Below, one piece after another: positions 7,975 through 14,462 of a stretch of 16,658 nucleotides of DNA (positions are counted from its first letter, which is position 1; each line of letters opens with the position of its first letter). The stretch is from Oscillospiraceae bacterium. Its GTDB lineage: Bacteria; Bacillota; Clostridia; Oscillospirales; Acutalibacteraceae. Location: contig JAHZCM010000038.1 of assembly GCA_019422905.1 (NCBI GenBank), forward strand, positions 1-16,658, read 5' to 3'. A program made the translations under genes and the position numbers. The notes under the pieces are model-generated. The model ran no database searches and had not been told where the DNA came from. It saw only the letters and a list, made by a program, of their open reading frames with translations.

Positions 7975-8002
7975 ATTCCCGCGCCGGAAGGCGGACGGGA
8001 AT
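7975..8002 (+). other. Hairpin in the mreB leader next to the ribosome site
   Basis: ATTCCCG (7975-7981) pairs with CGGGAAT (7996-8002), CGCC (7982-7985) pairs with GGCG (7990-7993), the loop is GGAA, and GA (7994-7995) is bulged. The 11-bp stem ends two bases before the GGAGG (8005-8009) of mreB, so it could affect translation or transcript stability. Confidence 0.55.
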
Positions 8003-8019
8003 TTGGAGGCTTCTGGCAG

Positions 8020-9049
8020 ATGGGTACAAGGCAATCGGGATTTTTCGCGGGGCTTTCCTCGCTTTTTTCAATCTTTTCAACGTCCGTTAAGGAAATCGGC
8101 ATCGATCTCGGCACGGCGAACACGCTGGTTTACGTGCGCGAACGCGGCATTGTGCTGCGGGAGCCGTCTGTGGTGGCGGTGGACGCGCACACCGACGAGG
8201 TGCTGGCCGTGGGCAAGCAGGCCAAGGAAATGCTGGGCCGCACGCCGGATTCCATCGTGGCGGTGCGCCCGCTGAAGGACGGCGTGATCGCGGATTTTGA
8301 GGTCACAGCGGCGATGCTCAAGTATTTTGTGCGCAAGGCGTTGAAATCCGGTTCGTTCAGCCGACCGCATATCGTGATCTGCATCCCCTCGGGCGTCACC
8401 GAGGTGGAGCGCAGGGCGGTGGAGGACGCCGCGCGGCAGGCCGGCGCGGGACGCGTGGAGCTGCTGCTGGAGCCGATGGCCGCGGCGCTCGGCGCCGGCA
8501 TCGCGGTGGAAAAGCCGCGGGGAAGTATGATTCTGGATATCGGCGGCGGTACCAGCGAGATGGCGGTCATTTCCTACGGGGACCCGGTCGTCTCCGCATC
8601 GGTGCGCGTGGCGGGCGACAAATTCGACGAGGCGATTGCGGCGCACCTGAAAAAGAAGTACGGTGTTGTGGTGGGCGAGCGCACGGCGGAGCAGATCAAG
8701 ATCCGCATCGGCTCGGCTTACCCGCTCGAGAAGATGCGCGGCAACTATCACCGCGACGGCCGGCGACGTGCGTGAGGCGCTGATGGTGCCGCTGAAGGCG
8801 GTGTTCGAGGCGATTCACAGCGTGCTGGAAAAGACGCCGCCGGAGCTTTCGGCGGATCTTTTGGAGACCGGTATCACGCTGACGGGCGGCGGCGCATTGC
8901 TCCGGGGGCTGGACCGGTTCCTGCTGGAGGCGACCGGCCTGCCAGTGCACGTTGCGGAGCGCCCGATGGACTGCGTGGCCGAGGGCGCGGGGAGGACGCT
9001 GGAGGGCAGCGCCTATATTCCGGCGAACACCCGCAGGGCCGAGGCCTGA
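8020..9049 (+). pseudogene. mreB: Rod-shape protein MreB, frameshifted with a small internal deletion
   Basis: MreB is the bacterial actin that guides lateral wall synthesis. Translation from ATG 8020 (GGAGG at 8005-8009, 10 bases away) gives 251 residues. The N-terminus may be an amphipathic anchor (GFFAGLSSLFSIF, 7-19), followed by DLGTANTLVY (29-38) and LDIGGGTSE (172-180). After IGSAYPLEK near 8733 the frame runs into nonsense and stops at 8773-8775. The rest of MreB continues in the +1 frame from about 8744: TITATAGDVREAL, then EKTPPELSADL, the adenosine motif TGGGALLRGLD, and the stop at 9047-9049. Known MreBs have about 20 residues between GSAYP and TIT (including the conserved RGRDLVSGLP-type segment). 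Here only about 8 remain, so roughly 12-13 codons plus a frame change (3n+2 bases) are missing. Either the gene is broken or the sequence is wrong here. mreC follows 46 bases later. Confidence 0.85.
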
Positions 9050-9095
9050 GCGGCAGGTATAAAAGCGAAATCCGGGCGGAAGGGAGGCGCGGCTT

Positions 9096-10010
9096 ATGGA
9101 AAAATTTACAACGCGGTCGTTCAAGATCCTGATGGTCGCGGTGGTGGTTCTGATCGGCCTTGTGATCTACGGCCTGAGCGCGGGCAGCTCGATTTTTTCG
9201 AATCTGTTCGGCACCGTGTCCTCGCCGCTTCTGACGGCCGGCACGAGCATGACCGAGGGCACGAAGGAGTTCATCCATCTGGACGGCATGTCGAAGGAAG
9301 AGCTTAAGACGCTGTATATGGAGCTTTCGGAGGAAAACCGGAAGCTGCGGGAGCAGCTTGTCGATTATTACGAGGTCAAGGCGGAGAACGCCTCTTATGA
9401 AAACATCCTCTCGGTGAAATCCGCCATGCCGGATCTGGAGCTTACGGCGGCAAGCGTCGTCGGGCGCGATCCAGGCGACGTCTTTTACGATTTCACGATC
9501 AACCGCGGGTATCTTTCCGGCATTTCGGAGGGAGACGCGGTGATCACGGAGATGGGCGTTGTCGGCGTGGTGGAGGAGGTCTACGCGACCTCGAGCCGCG
9601 TGCGCTCGATCCTTTCGGAGAAGACGCAGATCGGCGCGGTGGCGAAGGAAAGCGGCGAAAGCGGCGTGATTTCGAGCGATATCCAGTTTGCCAACAGCGG
9701 CAAGGTGCGGATGAATTATCTGACCCGCGACACACAGGTGCAGGCCGGCGCGATCGTGACGACCTCCGGCGCGGGCGGCATGTTTCCGAGCGATCTTCTG
9801 ATCGGCCGCGTGGACAGCGTGGAGCGCAGCAATTCGGATTCCTCGTTTTACGCGATCATCACGCCGTATGTGGACGTGAAAACCGTGTCCGACGTTTTTG
9901 TGATTACGGACTTTGAGGGTAAGGGCGACGTGCAGGCCAACCTGCCTGAGCCGTCGCCGTCCCCCGAGGCGGAGGACCCGGCGGCAACGGCGCAGAAGGG
10001 CAAGGAATAA
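9096..10010 (+). CDS. mreC: Rod-shape-determining protein MreC
   Basis: Membrane-anchored partner of MreB, MreD and PBP2 in the elongation complex. It acts outside the membrane and activates PBP2. The 304 residues show a short cytoplasmic N-terminus, one membrane helix (about 10-28), a coiled coil (about 66-99, EELKTLYMELSEENRKLREQ) and the two-part beta domain (VVGRDPGDVFYDFTINRG near 121-138, TTSGAGGMFPSDLLIGRV near 222-240). The tail is low-complexity, rich in Pro, Ser, Glu and Ala. The start ATG 9096 lies 8 bases after GGGAGG (9082-9087). It is in the mreB-mreC-mreD-mrdA operon and is intact, in contrast to mreB. Confidence 0.93.
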   Translation: MEKFTTRSFKILMVAVVVLIGLVIYGLSAGSSIFSNLFGTVSSPLLTAGTSMTEGTKEFIHLDGMSKEELKTLYMELSEENRKLREQLVDYYEVKAENASYENILSVKSAMPDLELTAASVVGRDPGDVFYDFTINRGYLSGISEGDAVITEMGVVGVVEEVYATSSRVRSILSEKTQIGAVAKESGESGVISSDIQFANSGKVRMNYLTRDTQVQAGAIVTTSGAGGMFPSDLLIGRVDSVERSNSDSSFYAIITPYVDVKTVSDVFVITDFEGKGDVQANLPEPSPSPEAEDPAATAQKGKE

Positions 10011-10043
10011 GCCCGAAACACGATGCGGAGGGAGGCGAACCGC

Positions 10044-10553
10044 GTGGCGGACCGAAAAAAGTGGATGCGGTGGGCGCTGTATGCGGTGCAGGTTCTTTTG
10101 CTGTTTGTCCTGCAGGAAACGCCGGGGCTGCTGCCGTTTATCATGGGCGCAAAGCCCATGCTGGTGCTGGCCGCAGCACTGACGATCGCGATGGTGGAGG
10201 ACTGCGTGCCCGCGATGGCCTTCGGCATTTTTGCCGGCCTGCTCGCGGATTTCGGCGGCGGTGTGCCGATGGGCTACCATGCGCTGGTGTTCGCCGTGCT
10301 CTGCTTTGTGCTGAGCGGCCTGTGTGGCACGCGGATCCAGATCCACCTGTTTACCTCGATTCTGATGGGCCTGTGGAGCTGCGCGGCGGCGATCCTGCTG
10401 GACTGGGTTTTGCTGTATGTGGCGCGGGGCTACAGCCTTGCGGCGTATGCGCTGTTGAACGCATACCTGCCGATCTATTTTTATACCCTATTGACCATTC
10501 CCGCGTGTTACGGGCTGCAGACGGTCTGCCGGCGCTTTTTTGGCCGCCGCTGA
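10044..10553 (+). CDS. mreD: Rod-shape-determining protein MreD
   Basis: Integral membrane component of the cell-elongation complex. It has 169 residues, mostly hydrophobic, with about five predicted membrane segments (near 9-25, 37-50, 54-70, 77-94 and 105-145) and short loops such as KPMLVLAAAL (37-46) and GLLADFGGGVPMGYHA (65-80), typical of MreD. I chose the GTG at 10044 because GGAGG (10031-10035) lies 8 bases upstream. The in-frame ATG at 10023 precedes that site and has no good site of its own. It is in the operon between mreC (33-base gap) and mrdA (43-base gap). Identity rests on position and hydropathy as much as on motifs, since MreD diverges quickly. Confidence 0.87.
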   Translation: MADRKKWMRWALYAVQVLLLFVLQETPGLLPFIMGAKPMLVLAAALTIAMVEDCVPAMAFGIFAGLLADFGGGVPMGYHALVFAVLCFVLSGLCGTRIQIHLFTSILMGLWSCAAAILLDWVLLYVARGYSLAAYALLNAYLPIYFYTLLTIPACYGLQTVCRRFFGRR

Positions 10554-10596
10554 AAGCCGGGGAAGCGGGAGCAACAGACAGGAAGGAGGCGGCGGT

Positions 10597-12657
10597 ATGC
10601 TGAAAAAATGGGGGCGCTACGTGTTTTGCGGAGCGCTGATTTTTATTATCTTTGTCGTGTATATCGGGCGTCTCGGCCAATGGCAGCTCGTGGACGGTGA
10701 GACGTATGCCGAGGAGGCCGTGGTGTCGAGCAGCTTTATCAAGCTGACCGGTGCGCGCGGCGAAATTCTGGACCGCAACGGCGAGATGCTTGCCGGGAAC
10801 CGGCCGGTATACAACATTATATACAACAAGCTTTCCTGGGAAGAGGAGACCCGCAATGAAACGCTGCTCGCAGCGGTAAAGCTGCTGGAATCGATCGATG
10901 TGCCGTGGGTGGACAGGCTTCCGATTGTCATCGGCAAGAACGGGGATTACAGCTTCGACACGGAGAAAACAAATGAAATCGCGGTGCTGAAGGGCGAAAG
11001 CATGCTCGATCTGCCGGAGAGCGCTTCCGCTGCCGATTGTATGACGGCGCTCATCGAGCGGTACGGCATTCAAAACACGACGGACAAGGCGGATCTGCGG
11101 CGGATCGCCTCGGTCCGCTACAATATGGAGCGCAGCTATTTCAGCCGCACGACGCCGTATGTGCTGGCGCGCGACGTCTCTATTGAGGCGGTGGAGGTGG
11201 TCAGCGAGCGCGCGGCGTCCATGCCGGGCATCGAGACGCAGGTGAGCCAGACGCGCGACTACGGCGACGGCACGCTGGCTCCGCATGTCGTCGGCACGCT
11301 GGGCGCGATTTCCGAGGAGCAGTACAACGCGGCGGCGGAAGCGGGCAACACGTATTCCGTTGCGAACGTATCCGGCTATTCGTATACGGACACGGTCGGG
11401 CAGAGCGGCATCGAAGCCGTCTATGAGTCGGTACTGCGCGGCAAGAACGGCAAGGAAACCATCGAGACGGATTCGACCGGCGAGGTGATTTCCACAACCG
11501 TAACGGAGCCGCCGGAAGCGGGCGATTCCGTTTGGCTTACGATTGACGCCACGGTGCAGCGCGCGGCAAACCAGGCGCTCGAGGAGCAGATTACGGCAAA
11601 GCCCACAGAGGATTGTGTGGCGGGCGCGGCGGTTGTGCTGGATGTGAATTCCGGCGCGGTGCTGGCGTGCGCGTCCTATCCGAACTTTGACCTTTCCAAA
11701 TATGCCACGGATGACGAATATCTGACGGCTCTGTATGCGGATGAGACCCAGCCGCTCTTCAACCGGAGCTTGAACGGTATTTTCACGCCCGGCTCCATTT
11801 TTAAGCCTCTTGTGGCGCTGGCGGCGCTGGAGGAGGGCGTGATCACGGATAAGGACCACCCGGTGGACTGCGACGGCGCATACCATTACTACGCGCCGGA
11901 CTATGAGCCGGGCTGTCTCGGCGTGCACGGCCAGCTGGACGTATACAGCGCGCTGAGCCATTCCTGCAACAGCTTCTTCTTCGACGTGGGCCGGATGCTG
12001 ACGATCAAACGCATGCACACCTACGCGGAGCTGTTCTCTCTGGGCGAAAAAACGGGCTGCGAGCTGCCGGAGAGCGTGGGCATTATGTCCGACCCGGACG
12101 AGTACACCGAGCGGCACAACGGGGATCAGTGGTATGACGGCCTGACGATTCAGGCTGCCATCGGCCAGTGCGACGATATGTTCACGCCGATCGAGCTGGC
12201 GACGTACTGCGCGATGATCGCAAACGGCGGTACGCGCTATAAGACGCATTTTCTCGAAAAGGTGACGGATTACGATCGCGTGCTCACGAAGGAAGAGACG
12301 GAGCCGGAGATCGTGCTGCAGGCGGAAATTTCGGAGGAGAGCTTCCGGATCGTGCGCGAGGGCATGCGGCAGGTCTGTACGGAGGGAACGGCGGCCTCCA
12401 CCTTTGCGGATTTCGGCGTTGCCGTAGCGGGCAAGACCGGCACGGCGGAGACGTATGAGCATTCGGATAATTTGACCTTTATCGGCTATGCGCCGTATGA
12501 CAACCCGGAGATCGCGGTGGCGGTGGTGATCGAATACGGCGGCAAGGGCAATGCGGCAAAGGAGGTTGCCAAAGCGATTTTCGAAGCGTATTTCTTCGGA
12601 GATACAACTGCCGATACGGCGGCGGGACCGGAGAAAGACAATGTGGATGCCGAATGA
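10597..12657 (+). CDS. mrdA: Penicillin-binding protein 2 (elongation transpeptidase)
   Basis: Class B PBP that cross-links peptidoglycan during elongation. It has 686 residues, with one N-terminal membrane helix (about 7-24) and the rest outside the cell. The dimerisation region includes RGEILDRNGEMLAGNRPVYN (54-73). The transpeptidase motifs are all present: S400-I-F-K403 (in TPGSIFKP), S456-C-N458 (in SHSCNSFFFDVG) and K613-T-G615 (in AGKTGTAE). The start ATG 10597 lies 7 bases after AAGGAGG (10583-10589). The frame is open upstream to 10540 but overlaps mreD there. It is the last gene of the mreBCD operon. No strong terminator follows, only a weak AT-rich inverted repeat. Confidence 0.94.
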   Translation: MLKKWGRYVFCGALIFIIFVVYIGRLGQWQLVDGETYAEEAVVSSSFIKLTGARGEILDRNGEMLAGNRPVYNIIYNKLSWEEETRNETLLAAVKLLESIDVPWVDRLPIVIGKNGDYSFDTEKTNEIAVLKGESMLDLPESASAADCMTALIERYGIQNTTDKADLRRIASVRYNMERSYFSRTTPYVLARDVSIEAVEVVSERAASMPGIETQVSQTRDYGDGTLAPHVVGTLGAISEEQYNAAAEAGNTYSVANVSGYSYTDTVGQSGIEAVYESVLRGKNGKETIETDSTGEVISTTVTEPPEAGDSVWLTIDATVQRAANQALEEQITAKPTEDCVAGAAVVLDVNSGAVLACASYPNFDLSKYATDDEYLTALYADETQPLFNRSLNGIFTPGSIFKPLVALAALEEGVITDKDHPVDCDGAYHYYAPDYEPGCLGVHGQLDVYSALSHSCNSFFFDVGRMLTIKRMHTYAELFSLGEKTGCELPESVGIMSDPDEYTERHNGDQWYDGLTIQAAIGQCDDMFTPIELATYCAMIANGGTRYKTHFLEKVTDYDRVLTKEETEPEIVLQAEISEESFRIVREGMRQVCTEGTAASTFADFGVAVAGKTGTAETYEHSDNLTFIGYAPYDNPEIAVAVVIEYGGKGNAAKEVAKAIFEAYFFGDTTADTAAGPEKDNVDAE

Positions 12658-12673
12658 GGATTTGTTTGCTTCG

Positions 12674-12733
12674 ACAAAAAACGAGCCGTGTTTTTGGGTC
12701 AGTGTGCTAAAATTTCGTTAGTTCGTTTTTTGT
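12674..12733. repeat. 11-bp inverted repeat between mrdA and minD
   Basis: ACAAAAAACGA (12674-12684) and TCGTTTTTTGT (12723-12733) are perfect complements separated by 38 bases, and T-rich DNA follows. It may be a weak terminator for the mreBCD-mrdA transcript. Its right arm ends just before the -35 box of minD (12736). Confidence 0.4.
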
Positions 12734-12735
12734 TT

Positions 12736-12764
12736 TTGACTATTGTGTTTTTATGTGTTATTAT
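12736..12764 (+). promoter_or_regulatory. Promoter of minD-mgsA
   Basis: -35 TTGACT (12736-12741), a 17-base spacer, -10 TATTAT (12759-12764) with an extended TGT directly before it. The predicted start near 12771 falls on the ribosome site, leaving a leader of only about 13 bases. Confidence 0.75.
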
Positions 12765-12783
12765 AGTTAATGAGGTATTATCT

Positions 12784-13548
12784 ATGGGTACTGCAATCGT
12801 TGTCACATCCGGAAAGGGCGGCGTCGGAAAGTCTACGGTGTCGCTTGGGCTTGCCGCACAGTTTGCCGCCAACGGCGAGCGTGTGCTGCTGGTCGATTGT
12901 GACGCGGGCCTGCGCAGTCTGGATCGTATGACCGGCACGGAGGAGTCGCTCGTTTTCGACAGCTCCGACGTAGTCGCCGGCCGGTGCGCGCCGGCAGAAG
13001 CCATCTATCCCTGCGCCGGAATGCCCGGCGTTTCTCTGCTGCCCGCGCCGCAGAACGGCGAGGATCTCGTGCCGGCGCATGTCATGCAGCGATTGGTTCC
13101 GATGCTCAAACGGTATTTTGACCGTGTTTTGCTGGATTCTCCCGCGGGCGTCGGCCGCGGCTTTCGCGCCGCTGCCGCAGCGGCGGACCGTGCACTGATC
13201 GTATGCAGTCCGGAACCGGTCTGTATCCGCGACGCGGCGATCGTGCGGCGGCTGCTTTTGGAAACCGGCGTTTCCGACCAGCGCCTGATTATCAACCGGT
13301 TTCAGGCGGCGTATTTCAGGCAGCTTTCGGCCGAGGCGGCGGATCAGGAGCGGCAGGGCTTTTGCAGGGATCTGGATGATGTGATTGACCAGAGCGGCGT
13401 CCGGCTGATCGGCGTCGTGCCCGAGGACAAGATACTTTCCGCGGCTTTTGCGCACGGGCGGCTTCCCGGGGCGAACGCACCTGGCTTTATGGCGCTGTCG
13501 CGTATTGCGGCGCGGCTGAACGGTGTACCGGTTCCGCTTGCGATTTAG
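12784..13548 (+). CDS. minD: MinD-like P-loop ATPase
   Basis: ParA/MinD-family ATPase, in classical systems positioning the division septum on the membrane. It has 254 residues. The deviant Walker A is GKGGVGKST (10-18, signature K11, K16). A second motif is DCDAGLRSLD (38-47), and D118-S-P-A-G is the switch/Walker B region. IINRF and LIGVVPED are typical of MinD. The start is ATG 12784, 7 bases after TGAGGT (12771-12776). A longer frame from 12688 would add a false membrane helix encoded by the promoter region. The C-terminus (RIAARLNGVPVPLAI) lacks the usual basic amphipathic membrane-targeting helix. No minC or minE is present in the window. mgsA follows after 62 bases and is likely co-transcribed. 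A MinD-like protein with a different role is possible. Confidence 0.82.
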   Translation: MGTAIVVTSGKGGVGKSTVSLGLAAQFAANGERVLLVDCDAGLRSLDRMTGTEESLVFDSSDVVAGRCAPAEAIYPCAGMPGVSLLPAPQNGEDLVPAHVMQRLVPMLKRYFDRVLLDSPAGVGRGFRAAAAAADRALIVCSPEPVCIRDAAIVRRLLLETGVSDQRLIINRFQAAYFRQLSAEAADQERQGFCRDLDDVIDQSGVRLIGVVPEDKILSAAFAHGRLPGANAPGFMALSRIAARLNGVPVPLAI

Positions 13549-13610
13549 GAAGCGGTTGAGACAAAAAAGTACCATACGGATTTGAAAAAATAGAGCTGGG
13601 AGGAAATTTT

Positions 13611-14012
13611 ATGAACATTGCACTTACCGCACATGATGCAAAGAAGGAACTGATGGTTCAGTTTTGTATTGCCTACTGTGGCATCTTGAGCCGCCATACG
13701 CTTTGCGCCACGGGAACGACGGGAAAGCTCGTTGCAGACGCGACAGGGCTGAATATCCACCGCTTCCTGAGTGGGGAACAGGGCGGGGACCAGCAAATAG
13801 CGGCTCGTATCGCCTGCAATGAAATAGATTTGCTCCTCTTTTTCCGGGATTCCATGCAGTCTCCGGCTCAGGATATGCCATACGACAAGAATCTGCTGCG
13901 CCTGTGCGACGTGCATAATATTCCGGTTGCGACGAACATCGCCACGGCGGAGGTTTTGATCCATGGCCTCGAGCGCGGTGACCTCGACTGGCGTGAGATC
14001 GTAAAGCTGTAA
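13611..14012 (+). CDS. mgsA: Methylglyoxal synthase
   Basis: Converts dihydroxyacetone phosphate to methylglyoxal and phosphate, a bypass of lower glycolysis when phosphate is short. It has 133 residues (E. coli MgsA is about 152). It shows ALTAHDAKKE (4-13, H8/D9), the phosphate loop ATGTTGK (33-39), SGEQGGDQQ with the catalytic-type D60 (54-62), and the C-terminal LLRLCDVHNIPVATNIATAE (95-114). The loop after FFRD (77-80) reads SMQSPAQDMPYD instead of the usual DPL...PH.PD form, so residues matching E. coli His98 and Asp101 appear changed, and the loop is one residue longer. The start ATG 13611 follows GGGAGGA (13598-13604). It is likely the second gene of an operon with minD. No terminator is visible before the next promoter. 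Confidence 0.88.
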   Translation: MNIALTAHDAKKELMVQFCIAYCGILSRHTLCATGTTGKLVADATGLNIHRFLSGEQGGDQQIAARIACNEIDLLLFFRDSMQSPAQDMPYDKNLLRLCDVHNIPVATNIATAEVLIHGLERGDLDWREIVKL

Positions 14013-14019
14013 TTCTGGA

Positions 14020-14048
14020 TTGACAACCGTGGGAAAATACGGTAAAGT
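14020..14048 (+). promoter_or_regulatory. Promoter of the hisS-aspS T-box transcript
   Basis: Consensus -35 TTGACA (14020-14025), a 17-base spacer and -10 TAAAGT (14043-14048), starting 8 bases after the mgsA stop. Transcription would start near 14055, just before stem I of the T-box. Confidence 0.8.
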
Positions 14049-14059
14049 ATAGAAGATAT

Positions 14060-14293
14060 CCGGCGTTGACCGGGAAGAGTACCCGAATGTACGGCACGGG
14101 CAGAGAGCGCGGTCCCGGCTGAAAGCCGCGCGTGCTGTGTTCGGAGAAAGACACCCGCGAGCTGCACGAAAGTGCGTTTTCCGCGTTAAGGAGCCTTGAG
14201 GAGAAGGGGGCTTTTGCCCGTTTCTCGAAAAAAGGGTGGCACCACGAACGAGCTTCGTCCCTTATCCGCTTGTGCGGCGGATAAGGGATTTTT
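14060..14293 (+). promoter_or_regulatory. T-box riboswitch, tRNA-Asp specific, controlling hisS-aspS
   Basis: Senses uncharged tRNA and prevents early termination. In stem I, CGGG (14071-14074) pairs with CCCG (14154-14157) and CCGAA (14083-14087) with TTCGG (14140-14144). The internal loop between them holds AGTA on the left and AGAAAGACA (14145-14153) on the right. The specifier in the canonical place after GAA-N is GAC (14150-14152), followed by A, which is Asp. The AGAGAG segment (14102-14107) and a distal hairpin follow the usual layout. A GAAA-capped hairpin (14164-14175) and a stem III (14201-14226) come next. The T-box AGGGTGGCACCACG (14233-14246) presents TGGC, which pairs with 5'-GCCA-3', the tail of a tRNA with discriminator G. 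That fits tRNA-Asp but not tRNA-His (discriminator C). The antiterminator is AAGGG/CCCTT plus ACGA/TCGT (14232-14263). Confidence 0.93.
14259..14293 (+). terminator. T-box terminator
   Basis: Perfect 11-bp stem CCCTTATCCGC (14259-14269) with GCGGATAAGGG (14277-14287), a 7-base loop, then A and five T (14289-14293). Its left arm shares CCCTT with the antiterminator, so the two folds exclude each other. Confidence 0.92.
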
Positions 14294-14462
14294 GTTTCTT
14301 GCAGGTTTTCGGACGGGTAACCTGCGTGGAACGGCGTGGCTGTCAGAGCGGAGCCGGCGAACCGTGGACAGGAAAGCCTGGCGCGGGCGCCGCCCCGGCC
14401 GGGATATATAAGGAAAAACACAGAAAACCGTATGCAAATACAAAAGAGAAAGGATAAGAAAG
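14294..14462 (+). other. Untranslated leader between T-box terminator and hisS
   Basis: About 170 bases without a gene. It holds a hairpin GCAGGTT (14301-14307) / AACCTGC (14319-14325) with an 11-base loop and no T-run, then a very GC-rich stretch (about 14374-14402), then an A-rich stretch carrying the hisS ribosome site. The hairpin may be exposed as the 5' end if the read-through transcript is cleaved, but I cannot show that. Confidence 0.4.

Noticed and set aside
8690..8780. Programmed ribosomal frameshift joining the two parts of mreB
   Set aside because: No slippery sequence or stimulatory structure is evident, and a frameshift alone would not restore the missing conserved residues.
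8874..12462. Long minus-strand frames (490 and 703 codons) opposite mreC-mreD and mrdA
   Set aside because: The plus-strand genes have correct motifs, ribosome sites and operon order. The antisense products are Arg/His-rich without domains.
12688..12783. N-terminal membrane helix on MinD from an upstream in-frame start
   Set aside because: This stretch contains the -35 and -10 boxes, and the ribosome site lies just before ATG 12784.
14300..14330. Second terminator after the T-box terminator
   Set aside because: The hairpin has a large loop and is followed by GTGGAACGG, not a T-run.
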